Below, piece by piece: positions 10,861 through 19,685 of a stretch of DNA of 34,039 bases. Position 1 is the first letter of the stretch, and every line of letters begins with the position of its first letter. The position numbers and the translations under genes were made by a program. The DNA is from an uncultured Lachnospiraceae bacterium (GTDB lineage Bacteria > Bacillota > Clostridia > Lachnospirales > Lachnospiraceae), in the NCBI GenBank assembly GCA_902784165.1, contig CACZTL010000019.1, forward strand, positions 1-34,039, written 5' to 3'. Below the pieces are notes generated by a model that ran no database searches, was not told the origin of the DNA, and saw only the letters and a list, made by a program, of their open reading frames with translations.

Positions 10861-13800
10861 ATGTCAGAGAATATCAAGGCAACCGGTAAAGGTAAGAAAG
10901 GCATAAGATTTGATAAAATACAGATCAAGCTTGCTTCTCCGGACAGCATACTCAGCTGGTCACACGGTGAGGTAACAAAGCCCGAGACCATAAATTACAG
11001 GACACTTAAGCCGGAGACCGACGGTCTTTTCTGCGAGAGGATTTTTGGCCCCAGCAAGGACTGGGAGTGTCACTGCGGTAAGTATAAAAAGATTAAGGAT
11101 AAGGGTATCATCTGCGACAAGTGCGGCGTAGAGGTTACAAAGAAGGCGGTAAGAAGAGACCGTATGGGTCATATCCATCTGGCAGCTCCCGTTTCCCATA
11201 TATGGTACTTTAAGGGCAGCAACAGCAGTATGGATCTCATACTTGATATAACCGTCAAGAACCTGGAAAAGGTAATATATTTTTCGGCTTATATCGTGCT
11301 TGATCCGGGAGATACGGATATTCCTTATAAGAAGGTGCTCTCGGAAAATGAGTTCAGGGAGTATTATGAGCAGTACGGCAATGCCTTCAAGGTAGGCATG
11401 GGTGCCGAGGCTATATATGAGCTTTTGAAAAATGTAAATCTGGAAAAAGAGGTTGCTCAGCTGCGTGAGGAGATGGAAACAGCGACTGCTCAGAGATCCG
11501 GAAAGCTCATCAAAAGAATCCAGGCAATGGAAGCTTTTTTAAAGGCAGGTACAAAGCCGGAGTGGATGATCTTGACAGAGGTTCCCGTGATCCCGCCTGA
11601 GCTGCGTCCTATGGTACAGCTCGACGGCGGAAGATTTGCTACCTCCGATCTTAATGATCTCTACAGAAGGATAATAAACAGAAATAACCGTCTTGCGAGA
11701 CTTATGGAGATACACTCACCTGAGATCATCATAAGAAACGAGAAGCGTATGCTTCAGGAGGCGGTCGATGCGCTGATCGATAACGGAAGAAGAACGGGAC
11801 GCCCCGTAATGGGAGCAGGAAACAGGGCGCTTAAATCACTTTCCGATATGCTTAAGGGTAAGCAGGGAAGATTCCGCCAGAACCTTCTGGGTAAGCGAGT
11901 TGACTACTCAGGGCGTTCCGTTATCGTCGTGGGACCGGAGCTTAAGATATACCAGTGCGGTCTCCCCAAGGAGATGGCGATCGAGCTCTTTAAGCCATTT
12001 GTAATGCGCGAGCTTGTAAGACGCCGCATAGGAACACCTCCGATCGAGAATATAAAGCAGGCGAAGAAAAGCGTAGAGCAGCTTAAGGACTTTGTATGGG
12101 ACGTTCTTGATGACGTTATCAAGGAGCATCCCGTTATGCTTAACCGTGCGCCTACGCTTCACAGACTCGGTATCCAGGCGTTTGAGCCTGTGCTTGTAGA
12201 GGGTAAGGCTATCAAGCTTCATCCGCTCGTATGTACGGCGTTTAACGCCGATTTTGACGGTGACCAGATGGCTGTGCATCTGCCGCTTTCGGTAGAGGCA
12301 CAGGCAGAGTGCAGATTTATCCTGCTCTCACCCAACAACCTTCTTAAGCCCTCTGACGGAGGACCTGTGGCTGTTCCTTCGCAGGATATGGTGCTTGGCA
12401 TCTATTATCTTACCCAGGAGCGCCCCGGTGCAAAGGGCGAGGGCAAGGTGTTTAGGGATACCAACGAAGCTGTCATGGCCTATGAAAATGACGTCATCAC
12501 GCTTCATTCAAAGATTCGTGTGAGATTTGCAAAGACGGATGAGGACGGAAATACAGAGTACGGATTTACTGACACTACGCTCGGAAGATGTCTTTTTAAC
12601 GAGATACTTCCCCAGGATCTCGGCTATGTGGACAGAAGCGACCCGGCAAACAGATTCAAGCTCGAGGTTGACTTCCATGTAGGAAAGGGAGCGCTTAAGG
12701 GCATCCTTCAGAGGGTCATCAACGTACACGGAACTACTAAGACTGCCGAGGTTCTTGATGATATCAAGGCTATAGGTTATAAGTTCTCAACCAAGGCGGC
12801 CATGACCGTATCCATATCGGAGATGACGGTGCCTGAGATCAAGCATGAGCTTATTTCCGATACCGAAGAGAAGGTCGATTATATAAATTCCGAGTATTCC
12901 AAGGGACGTCTGACCGAGGAAGAGCGTTATAACAATGTTATAGGCCTTTGGAACGCCACCGACGCAAAGCTTCAGAAGGCGCTCTTCTCCGGGCTTGACA
13001 AATATAACAACATATTTATGATGGCTGACTCGGGAGCGCGAGGCTCCAATGACCAGATCAAGCAGCTTGCGGGTATGCGAGGCCTCATGCAGAACACAAG
13101 AGGTGAGACTATCGAGCTTCCTATCAAGTCAAACTTCCGTGAGGGTCTCGACGTTCTGGAATACTTTATCTCTGCGCACGGCGCAAGAAAGGGTCTTTCC
13201 GATACAGCGCTTCGTACAGCCGATTCAGGTTACTTGACGAGACGACTCGTTGACGTGGCGCAGGATCTGATCATAAGGGAGAAGGACTGCTGCAGCGGAA
13301 CGGACACCATACCCGGCATGTTTGTATCGGATTTCAAAAAGGATAATGTCTCCGACGACGAAAAGGGCAAGGCTCTTGAAGAGCTCGGAGAAAGAATCCT
13401 CGGAAGATTTGCCGCGCAGGATATAGTTCATCCCGAAACAGGTGAGCTCATAGTTCCGGCCAATAAGATGATCACTTACGATAAAGTACAGGTCATCGAG
13501 GATGCGGGAATCGAAGAGGTTATGATAAGGACAGCTCTTACCTGTAAGTCCAGAAGAGGCGTTTGCGCTAAGTGCTACGGCGCGAACATGGCTTCCGGAA
13601 AGACTGTTCAGGTCGGCGAGGCTGTAGGTATCATAGCAGCGCAGTCCATCGGCGAGCCCGGTACACAGCTTACCATGCGTACCTTCCACACGGGCGGTGT
13701 TGCCGGCGATAACATCACTACCGGTCTTCCCCGAGTAGAGGAGCTTTTTGAGTCAAGAAGACCCAAGAGCCTTGCGGTTCTTGCGGAGTTTGGAGGAACG

Positions 13801-14643
13801 GTAAGCTTTAACAGGTCTGAGAAAAAGACCGATATAGTCATTACCGATAAGGAAGGAAACTCCAAGGCCTACCCCGTTTCAAAGGATACCAAGGTAAAGG
13901 TTTCCGAGGGTCAGGAGGTAGAGCTCGGAGAAGAGATAACCGAGGGTAGTGAGAATCCTCATGATATAGTAAGGATACTGGGAGTCAGAGCCGTTCAGGA
14001 CTATATGATCCGAGAGGTGCAGAAGGTTTACCGTCTTCAGGGTGTTGAGATAAACGATAAGCATATCGAGCTCATCGTGCGTCAGATGCTCCGAAAGATA
14101 ACGGTCATATCTGCGGGAGACTCCGACTTCCTTCAGGGAGCGGATGTCGACAGACTTGAGTTCGAGGCTGTAAACGAAAGGCTGATTGCAGAGGGCAAGA
14201 CTCCTGCGGAAGGTGAGCCTATTATACTTGGTATAACAAAGGCTTCCGTATCAAGTAACTCGTTTATGTCCGCCGCTTCCTTCCAGGAAACCACCAAGGT
14301 ACTTACCGAGGCGGCTATCCACGGCAAGGTCGATCCTCTCATCGGTCTTAAGGAAAATGTAATAATCGGTAAGCTCATCCCCGCGGGTACGGGAATGAAG
14401 AGGTATCATAACATAACTCTTGATACCGGTATCGATTATAAGGCAGAGATCGAAAGAGAAAAGAGAGAGGAAGAAGAAAGACGCGCGCGCGAGGCTGCAG
14501 AGGCAGAAGCCGCTGAAGCAGCCAAGGCCGCTAAAAAGGAACAAAGAGCAAACCGCGCGGCTGAAGAAGCAAAGGAAGAAAAAGAAGAGCCGGAGGCAGA
14601 GCAGCCGGTTGTTGATAAAGAAAGCGCAGACGATACAGAATAA
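10861..14643 (+). CDS. rpoC: DNA-directed RNA polymerase subunit beta'
   Basis: This is the catalytic subunit carrying the active-site magnesium. The N-terminal zinc ribbon has Cys70, Cys72, Cys85 and Cys88 ([19 protein letters not shown]). The catalytic NADFDGD spans residues 462-468. The second zinc site includes [13 protein letters not shown]. The trigger-loop/bridge-helix region reads [19 protein letters not shown], and [20 protein letters not shown] follows. The 1260 residues exceed the usual 1200 or so because of a highly charged, probably coiled-coil tail of about 65 residues (from [20 protein letters not shown] to the end). The start follows GAGAAGGGAGGATAAGCTAT, and the gene is co-transcribed with rpoB. 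An intrinsic terminator lies about 50 bases downstream. The rpsL/rpsG/fusA genes that often follow rpoC are absent. Confidence 0.99.
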   Translation: MSENIKATGKGKKGIRFDKIQIKLASPDSILSWSHGEVTKPETINYRTLKPETDGLFCERIFGPSKDWECHCGKYKKIKDKGIICDKCGVEVTKKAVRRDRMGHIHLAAPVSHIWYFKGSNSSMDLILDITVKNLEKVIYFSAYIVLDPGDTDIPYKKVLSENEFREYYEQYGNAFKVGMGAEAIYELLKNVNLEKEVAQLREEMETATAQRSGKLIKRIQAMEAFLKAGTKPEWMILTEVPVIPPELRPMVQLDGGRFATSDLNDLYRRIINRNNRLARLMEIHSPEIIIRNEKRMLQEAVDALIDNGRRTGRPVMGAGNRALKSLSDMLKGKQGRFRQNLLGKRVDYSGRSVIVVGPELKIYQCGLPKEMAIELFKPFVMRELVRRRIGTPPIENIKQAKKSVEQLKDFVWDVLDDVIKEHPVMLNRAPTLHRLGIQAFEPVLVEGKAIKLHPLVCTAFNADFDGDQMAVHLPLSVEAQAECRFILLSPNNLLKPSDGGPVAVPSQDMVLGIYYLTQERPGAKGEGKVFRDTNEAVMAYENDVITLHSKIRVRFAKTDEDGNTEYGFTDTTLGRCLFNEILPQDLGYVDRSDPANRFKLEVDFHVGKGALKGILQRVINVHGTTKTAEVLDDIKAIGYKFSTKAAMTVSISEMTVPEIKHELISDTEEKVDYINSEYSKGRLTEEERYNNVIGLWNATDAKLQKALFSGLDKYNNIFMMADSGARGSNDQIKQLAGMRGLMQNTRGETIELPIKSNFREGLDVLEYFISAHGARKGLSDTALRTADSGYLTRRLVDVAQDLIIREKDCCSGTDTIPGMFVSDFKKDNVSDDEKGKALEELGERILGRFAAQDIVHPETGELIVPANKMITYDKVQVIEDAGIEEVMIRTALTCKSRRGVCAKCYGANMASGKTVQVGEAVGIIAAQSIGEPGTQLTMRTFHTGGVAGDNITTGLPRVEELFESRRPKSLAVLAEFGGTVSFNRSEKKTDIVITDKEGNSKAYPVSKDTKVKVSEGQEVELGEEITEGSENPHDIVRILGVRAVQDYMIREVQKVYRLQGVEINDKHIELIVRQMLRKITVISAGDSDFLQGADVDRLEFEAVNERLIAEGKTPAEGEPIILGITKASVSSNSFMSAASFQETTKVLTEAAIHGKVDPLIGLKENVIIGKLIPAGTGMKRYHNITLDTGIDYKAEIEREKREEEERRAREAAEAEAAEAAKAAKKEQRANRAAEEAKEEKEEPEAEQPVVDKESADDTE

Positions 14644-14690
14644 TATATACCCGTAAGAGCCGGTGAAAACAGCGGCTTTACAGGGAGGGA

Positions 14691-14720
14691 AAAATCCGGC
14701 TTTAGAGCCGGATTTTTTTC
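14691..14720 (+). terminator. Intrinsic terminator of rpoBC
   Basis: The stem AAATCCGGCT / AGCCGGATTT has a four-base loop and is followed by a T-run. It lies 48 bases after the rpoC stop codon. Confidence 0.92.
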
Positions 14721-14724
14721 TTTT

Positions 14725-14757
14725 GTGTTAAACGGGGACAGTCCCCTTTTGACACAC
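14725..14757. repeat. Single-unit palindromic element R5
   Basis: GTGTTAAACGGGGACAGTCC continues into CCTTTTGACACAC. The whole 31-base unit is close to a palindrome centred on GGGGACaGTCCCC. It shows the basic unit of the family and lies just after the rpoBC terminator, outside any transcript that ends there. Confidence 0.9.
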
Positions 14758-14765
14758 TTTTTTTG

Positions 14766-14820
14766 TACTAAACAATTTTCCGGATTTTGAAATATTGTTT
14801 AGTAGCATTGAACAATATTT
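14766..14820 (+). promoter_or_regulatory. Overlapping dyads upstream of the C11 peptidase promoter
   Basis: TACTAAACAAT (14766-14776) and ATTGTTTAGTA (14794-14804) form a perfect 11-bp dyad. AAATATTGTT (14790-14799) and AACAATATTT (14811-14820) form a perfect 10-bp dyad sharing the middle arm. The arrangement ends 13 bases before the -35 element, where an activator or repressor could bind. No regulator is identified. Confidence 0.5.
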
Positions 14821-14833
14821 TAATTAAAAATTC

Positions 14834-14863
14834 TTGTTATTTTTTCTTATGATTTGTTATAAT
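14834..14863 (+). promoter_or_regulatory. Promoter of the C11 peptidase gene
   Basis: TTGTTA (14834-14839), an 18-base spacer and a perfect TATAAT (14858-14863). The leader of about 65 bases carries a perfect CGGTCA-CGCT-TGACCG hairpin (14905-14920) ending two bases before the AAAGGA ribosome site. Confidence 0.7.
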
Positions 14864-14935
14864 ATTACAGATAGTTTTAAGATTTAATTGACTTTAGCAG
14901 CGTGCGGTCACGCTTGACCGTGAAAGGATACACAC

Positions 14936-17530
14936 ATGGAAAGAAGGAGACCAAGAGGAAGAGATACGGGAGCCGCAGGAGGCTCATTTAGCGGCGGAAC
15001 TTACAGACGCGGTTCGGGTCTGGGAGGAGGCCCGGTAGGCGGCTCAACAGGCTCCGGTTACGACAAAGGGATACTCGGGAATATACTTGGGCAGGCACTC
15101 GGCGGAACGGGAACCGGAAGCAGCGGGCTGGGAGGTTTGGGAAACCTTGGTAATCTCGGTAACGGGCTTTTCGGTTCGGGAACGGGTTCGGGTTCTTACG
15201 GCTCGGGACTCGGAAACAGTCTGGGACAGCTGCTTAATAATACGATAAACACCGCATCCTCAGGCACTACCGGCACGGGAAGCTCAAGGAAGGGTCTTTT
15301 TATATTCTTAGGTCTGGCGGTAGCGGCTGCCGTTGTTTTCGGCGGCGCGTGCGCCGGCTTTAATATGCTCGGAAACCACTCTAACTCAGGCGTAGGGTCT
15401 CTAAGCAGCTATAATTATAATACATCGGGCTCATCATCGGATGCGCTTTCCCAGCTTTTAACCGGCGGCGGAGCTACATCGACCAACACAGGCTGGGCCG
15501 GCGGAGATAATAACGTAACCTCTCTTAATACAAATGTGGCTGACGGCTCACGCGCAAAGTATACTAACATCATCGGAAACGGTGAGGACAAGATCACTCT
15601 TATGGTCTATCTTTGCGGCTCCGATCTTGAGTCAGGCTCTGCCATGGCTACAAAGGACCTTCAGGAGATGGCTGCCGCAACAAGCAGCGACAAGGTAGAT
15701 GTTATCGTGTACACCGGCGGTTCGAGACAGTGGCAGAATAACGTGGTAAGCAATCAGGTAAATCAGATATACAGAGTCAAGGACGGAGGTCTGGAGCGTT
15801 TGGTTGAAAATGCGGGAACCGGCGCCATGAACGATCCTAATACGCTTGCTTCATTTATACAGTATGCTGCGCAGAACTTCCCCGCAAACAGAAACCAGCT
15901 TATCCTTTGGGATCACGGCGGCGGCTCGATAAGCGGATATGCTTACGATGAGAAGAATTCCTCCAAGGGCTATATGACGCTTGCCGAGATAGACAAGGCG
16001 CTTGAAGCCGGCGGCGTGAAATTTGATTATATCGGATATGATGCCTGCCTGATGGCTACGGTGGAGAATGCTATCATGCTCAATAAGCATGCCGACTACT
16101 TAATAGCCTCAGAGGAGACTGAGCCCGGCATAGGATGGTTTTACACAAACTTCCTAAACACCATCGCGGCGAACTCTTCAACTCCGACCTTAGAGATCGG
16201 CAAGCAGATAGTTGATGATTTTACGAGCAAGTGTGCGACGCAAACGCCCGGACAAAAGACAACTCTTTCTGTAGTAGATCTTGCGGAGCTGTCCAATACG
16301 GTTCCCGGAAAGCTCTCGGAGTTTTCTAAGTCCATAAGTCAGAAGATCACGAATAAAGAGTACTCAGAGGTAGCCACGGCGCGTAACAATACTAGAGAGT
16401 TTGCTACATCGTCAGCCATCGATCAGGTCGACCTGGTACATTTGGCAAAAAATATGAATACGGATCCTGGAACGCTTCTGGGTGAGGCTATCAAGGGCGC
16501 GGTAAAGTATAACCGTACATCATCAAACATGACTAATGCATACGGTCTTGCCGTTTATTTCCCTTATAAGAGGGTTTCTAAGGTGGATACCGCGGTAAAT
16601 ACCTATGCGGCTATCGGCATGGATGAGGATTACGCAAGAGCGATACAGCAGTTTGCCAGTCTTGAAACCTCCGGTCAGATATCCGGAGGCGGCTCAAGCT
16701 CAGCATTTGACTCGCTCTTCGGCTCGCTTTCCGGTTCGCCCTCTTATTATTCGGGCAGCAGCGGCGGACTTTCATCCCTGCTTCAGAACGTGCTCGGCGG
16801 CAGGTTTAATTCCGTAGAGGGTCTTAACGACTCAAATACCGCTTATATGAATAACGGCGTGTCCAAGGAATCCGCCGTTGAGTATATCCAGGCTAATCAT
16901 TTTGACCCTTCAGAGCTTAAGTGGCAGACTGATAAAGACGGAAATACATATATGCATCTGTCGGAGAAGAACTGGGAGCTTGTGAACAAGCTTGATATGG
17001 GACTTTTCCTTGATGACGGAAGCGGTTATATAGATCTGGGTCTTGATAACCAGTTTGACTTTAATGATGATAACGACCTTGTTCCCGCCGACGGCACGCA
17101 GTGGATAGGTATTAACGGACAGACTGTTGCTTATTATCATGATGACACAGAGGAAGACGGTAATAAGTACACGATAACCGGTCATACGCCCGCTCTCCTT
17201 AACGATAAGCGGATAAATATAATAATAATATTCTCGGACAGCAAGCCGGGCGGGTATGTAGCCGGCTATGAAACTGTTTATGACGAAAGCGTAACAGAGG
17301 TTCTTCCGAAGACAGATAACGAGTTTAAGGACGGCGATAAGATTGATTTCCTTTGTGATTACTATACATACGACAGGCAGTATCAGGATAATTACATGCT
17401 CGGAGATCAGCTTGTTGTAAATGGTGAGCTTGAGGTTACCAATCAGGATATGAGTGCCGAGAAATACAGTCTTATGTATCAGTTTACGGATATTTACAAC
17501 CAGAAATACTGGACGCCGGCGCTTAAGTAA
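14936..17530 (+). CDS. Membrane-anchored clostripain-family (C11) cysteine peptidase
   Basis: Residues 1-118 are almost pure Gly/Ser/Thr/Leu low-complexity sequence with short repeats (GNLGNLGNG, GSGTGSGSYGSG) and an Arg-rich start. One membrane segment follows (about 120-142), so the rest should be extracytoplasmic. The peptidase C11 domain begins near DKITLMVYLCGSDLES. Catalytic His327 sits in LILWDHGGGS and Cys371 in YDACLMATVE, the dyad of clostripain. After about residue 570 comes another Ser/Gly-rich linker (GGGSSSAFDSLFGSLSGS) and a C-terminal domain of about 220 residues that I do not recognise. The family cleaves mainly after Arg or Lys; the substrate here is unknown. The start follows AAAGGATACACAC. 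It has its own promoter. The next gene starts 40 bases downstream and is probably co-transcribed. Confidence 0.88.
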   Translation: MERRRPRGRDTGAAGGSFSGGTYRRGSGLGGGPVGGSTGSGYDKGILGNILGQALGGTGTGSSGLGGLGNLGNLGNGLFGSGTGSGSYGSGLGNSLGQLLNNTINTASSGTTGTGSSRKGLFIFLGLAVAAAVVFGGACAGFNMLGNHSNSGVGSLSSYNYNTSGSSSDALSQLLTGGGATSTNTGWAGGDNNVTSLNTNVADGSRAKYTNIIGNGEDKITLMVYLCGSDLESGSAMATKDLQEMAAATSSDKVDVIVYTGGSRQWQNNVVSNQVNQIYRVKDGGLERLVENAGTGAMNDPNTLASFIQYAAQNFPANRNQLILWDHGGGSISGYAYDEKNSSKGYMTLAEIDKALEAGGVKFDYIGYDACLMATVENAIMLNKHADYLIASEETEPGIGWFYTNFLNTIAANSSTPTLEIGKQIVDDFTSKCATQTPGQKTTLSVVDLAELSNTVPGKLSEFSKSISQKITNKEYSEVATARNNTREFATSSAIDQVDLVHLAKNMNTDPGTLLGEAIKGAVKYNRTSSNMTNAYGLAVYFPYKRVSKVDTAVNTYAAIGMDEDYARAIQQFASLETSGQISGGGSSSAFDSLFGSLSGSPSYYSGSSGGLSSLLQNVLGGRFNSVEGLNDSNTAYMNNGVSKESAVEYIQANHFDPSELKWQTDKDGNTYMHLSEKNWELVNKLDMGLFLDDGSGYIDLGLDNQFDFNDDNDLVPADGTQWIGINGQTVAYYHDDTEEDGNKYTITGHTPALLNDKRINIIIIFSDSKPGGYVAGYETVYDESVTEVLPKTDNEFKDGDKIDFLCDYYTYDRQYQDNYMLGDQLVVNGELEVTNQDMSAEKYSLMYQFTDIYNQKYWTPALK

Positions 17531-17570
17531 TGTGAGGGGACACAATTATGTGCATATATGAGGTAAAGCT

Positions 17571-18227
17571 GTGATTATATATGTTATGGGAAAAAGCGCC
17601 TCCGGCAAGGACAGCATAGGAAGGCTGCTTCTTGCTGATGGTGAGCTATCCTTAAAGCCTGTTGTTTTATATACCACGCGCCCTATGCGCGATGGCGAAG
17701 AAGAGGGGAGAGAGTATCATTTCTGCACGATTCACGACCTTGAGACCTTTCGCAAGGACGGTACGGTCATAGAAGAAAGGGTTTATCATACGGTTCAGGG
17801 CGACTGGTATTACTTCACCCGCGCAGATGAAGCTATGTGCCGAGACATCAAGGCAGGGCATCCCGATTATCTTGCGATAGGCACACTTGAGGGCTACAGC
17901 GCTTACAGGGAGTATTTCGGGGCAGATAGTGTGCTGCCTGTTTATATAACAGTAAAGGACGATCTGCGTCTGTTGCGAGCCGCAGAGCGGGAGAGGAGGC
18001 AGTCTGTTCCTGATTACAAGGAGCTTTGCCGCAGATATCTTGCAGATGAGGAGGATTATTCGGCGGAGAAGCTTAGAGCGGTCGGGATAGACAGGTTTTT
18101 CAGTAATGATGGTGAGATAGAGGAGTGTTTTTCAGAGGTTGCCCGATTTATACGGGAAATAAAGTGTGTCAAGACGGGGACAGTCCCTTTGTGTCAGAAA
18201 GATCCTGCTCCGTCTGACGCACGTTGA
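17571..18227 (+). CDS. Guanylate kinase-like P-loop kinase
   Basis: The P-loop is GKSASGKDS (residues 7-15). The GMP-binding block YTTRPMRDGEEEGREYHF (34-51) carries the Arg, Glu and Tyr positions typical of guanylate kinases (family pattern S/T-T-R...R-x-G-E..G..Y-x-F). A basic lid region contains RAAERERRQ. GMP to GDP phosphorylation is the likely reaction. The Asp in place of the usual Ser/Thr after the P-loop Lys and the altered lid make it a divergent relative, not clearly the housekeeping gmk. The start is GTG at 17571 with AGGT six bases before it; no in-frame ATG fits. The last 20 residues (199-218, CVKTGTVPLCQK onward) are encoded by repeat R6, and the TGA stop lies inside it. The natural end of the fold is near VARFIREIK. 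Confidence 0.82.
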   Translation: MIIYVMGKSASGKDSIGRLLLADGELSLKPVVLYTTRPMRDGEEEGREYHFCTIHDLETFRKDGTVIEERVYHTVQGDWYYFTRADEAMCRDIKAGHPDYLAIGTLEGYSAYREYFGADSVLPVYITVKDDLRLLRAAERERRQSVPDYKELCRRYLADEEDYSAEKLRAVGIDRFFSNDGEIEECFSEVARFIREIKCVKTGTVPLCQKDPAPSDAR

Positions 18228-18228
18228 C
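18164..18228. repeat. Palindromic element R6, translated as a protein C-terminus
   Basis: GTGTGTCAAGACGGGGACAG TCCCTTTGTGTCAG (18164-18197) is a full left unit. The right half is degenerate (CTGACGCACGTTGACA). The element is read in frame by the guanylate-kinase-like gene and supplies its stop codon. Its right end provides a TTGACA hexamer for the next gene. Confidence 0.88.
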
Positions 18229-18252
18229 ATTCTCATCAAATACAAATAAAAT
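18224..18252 (+). promoter_or_regulatory. Promoter of the TPR-like gene, partly repeat-derived
   Basis: TTGACA (18224-18229), a 17-base spacer and TAAAAT (18247-18252). The -35 hexamer lies at the edge of repeat R6 and overlaps the upstream TGA stop codon. The leader would be about 35-40 bases. Confidence 0.65.
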
Positions 18253-18295
18253 AATACATACAGTAAATAAAAAACATGATTCAGGGGGTAAAACC

Positions 18296-19282
18296 ATGTC
18301 TTATGAAGAGATAATTGAAGATATAAAGTCCGGTCTGACCGGGGAAGCTGAGGCGGATATACAATATCTGCAGGATAAAATAGCTGCGTATGAAGGGCAT
18401 GAGGAGCGCGACAGGATAGCGGGAGCGTGCGGTCAGATGATTTATGAGCTTTTGCCGGAGGAGTTTAAGGATGAATTTTCTTTACTTAATAATCCCGAGC
18501 GTCTGGGATTGGATGAATATTCAGCCGAGGCAGCTGCTATGATCGAAGCGGGAGATACGGAAGGCGCCGGGCAAAAGCTTAAGGAAGGGATAGAGCTTCT
18601 TGAAGGCTCCGACGTTTATCGTGAAAAGGACGGGATCCCTTTTTATGATTTTCGCAAGCCCATGGAGGAAGCCATATTTAAAACAAGATACGGCTTTGAA
18701 AAGAAGATAAAGCTCGTCCCTGAGCCTGTTGTGGGGCTTTACAGGATGTATGCGGGGCTGCTTTACGAAAAAAAGGAGCATGAGGAGGCGATAGCGCTTC
18801 TTAAAAAAGCTCTGAAGTGGAATCCGTATCATCAGAAAACATCCGTGGAGTATGCAGATCATTTACGCCAGATGGGGCGCCTCGGTGATTTCAGGCAAAT
18901 GTTAGTTGATACCTTCAGATATGCTTATCTGCCGGAAACCCTGGCCGGCTGCTACAGTCGCCTCGGATGGTATTTCAGTGAAAAGAGTCAGTGGGAGCCG
19001 GCCGCGGCTTGTGCGATACTTGCAGGAAGATACGGAGAGAATAACGGCTATCTTGAGCAGGAGAAGAAGTATATCCTTGAGTCGGCAGGTGATGGCTTTG
19101 TAATACCTGAGGGTGAGGATATAGAGAGGATAGCAGGAGAACACGGTGTTCCCTCTCGCCCCAGTAAGGAGATATTTAATATCGCAAGGTCAAGAGCCGA
19201 GGAGTTTAGGGAGCTTGGGAATGAAGAGGCGTTTAAGTATTTTGATGATATAGCGCAGAATTTGACACAAAACCATACATAA
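18296..19282 (+). CDS. TPR-like repeat protein of unknown function
   Basis: A soluble protein of 328 residues with no signal peptide or membrane segment. It is acidic and helical throughout. A tetratricopeptide-like stretch is visible around residues 155-195 (YRMYAGLLYEKKEHEEAIAL followed by LKKALKWNPYHQKTSVEYAD), with a further helical pair after it (LAGCYSRLGWYF). Such repeats usually mediate protein contacts; no enzymatic motif is seen. The start at 18296 is chosen because CAGGGGGTAAAACC precedes it. An in-frame TTG at 18224 would read through the promoter and has no ribosome site. It has its own promoter. The next gene also appears to have one. Confidence 0.72.
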   Translation: MSYEEIIEDIKSGLTGEAEADIQYLQDKIAAYEGHEERDRIAGACGQMIYELLPEEFKDEFSLLNNPERLGLDEYSAEAAAMIEAGDTEGAGQKLKEGIELLEGSDVYREKDGIPFYDFRKPMEEAIFKTRYGFEKKIKLVPEPVVGLYRMYAGLLYEKKEHEEAIALLKKALKWNPYHQKTSVEYADHLRQMGRLGDFRQMLVDTFRYAYLPETLAGCYSRLGWYFSEKSQWEPAAACAILAGRYGENNGYLEQEKKYILESAGDGFVIPEGEDIERIAGEHGVPSRPSKEIFNIARSRAEEFRELGNEEAFKYFDDIAQNLTQNHT

Positions 19283-19311
19283 AAAGAAAAGTGCACAAAA
19301 GTATAAATATA

Positions 19312-19320
19312 TGGTATACT
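19312..19320 (+). promoter_or_regulatory. Extended -10 promoter for the 77-residue protein gene
   Basis: TGGTATACT gives an extended -10 (TG-n-TATACT) 34 bases before the ATG. The -35 region (TGCACA at 19292-19297, 17-base spacer) is weak, as is common for extended -10 promoters. Confidence 0.5.
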
Positions 19321-19354
19321 GATAAAAACAAACAAATTAACGGAGGATTCAGAT

Positions 19355-19588
19355 ATGTTTTACGTTTTTCGAAAGAATGTAGAGGATGGAAGCATCAAGA
19401 ATTGTGAGAAGTATGAAGATAAGGACGAAGCTATTCAGGCTGCACAGGATGAAGATTATTACCGCAGTCACTCAAATCTTCAGATAGAGCGTGATTCATG
19501 GCGTGTTATCTGCGCGCAGTCAGAGCAGGAGTGGGATGACTTGACCACAGATAACTATGAATACGAAGAGATAGATTTTGATATCTGA
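19355..19588 (+). CDS. Small acidic hypothetical protein (77 residues)
   Basis: The gene is supported by a strong ribosome site (ACGGAGGATTCAGAT before ATG) and an upstream extended -10 promoter. Codon use is like its neighbours. The protein is acidic, with aromatic-rich ends (MFYVFRKN, YEYEEIDFDI) and a central QAAQDEDYYRSHSNLQIERD. There is no signal peptide, cysteine pair or DNA-binding motif. I do not recognise the family. It sits between the TPR-like gene and hpf, with degenerate repeat R7 after its stop. Confidence 0.72.
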   Translation: MFYVFRKNVEDGSIKNCEKYEDKDEAIQAAQDEDYYRSHSNLQIERDSWRVICAQSEQEWDDLTTDNYEYEEIDFDI

Positions 19589-19603
19589 TCTCAACGCTTG
19601 AAA

Positions 19604-19652
19604 TTTGTGTGTCGGTTAGAGGACAGTCTCCATCTGATACACTTTGACACAA
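19604..19652. repeat. Degenerate palindromic element R7
   Basis: TTGTGTGTCGGTTAGAGGAC followed by AGTCTCCATCTGATACAC and TTTGACACAAAG. The order and spacing of family blocks are kept but the core is mutated. It fills the gap between the 77-residue protein gene and hpf. Confidence 0.65.
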
Positions 19653-19685
19653 AGCTTGAACTAAAGAAAAAAGGAGTTGATCGTC

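Noticed and set aside
16910..17545. 211-residue frame on the minus strand opposite the clostripain gene
   Set aside because: It is a shadow of a well-supported coding region with repetitive hydrophobic composition, and no family or ribosome site is seen.
18224..18295. In-frame N-terminal extension of the TPR-like protein from TTG 18224
   Set aside because: It starts in the repeat and covers the promoter, while ATG 18296 has a clear GGGGG ribosome site.
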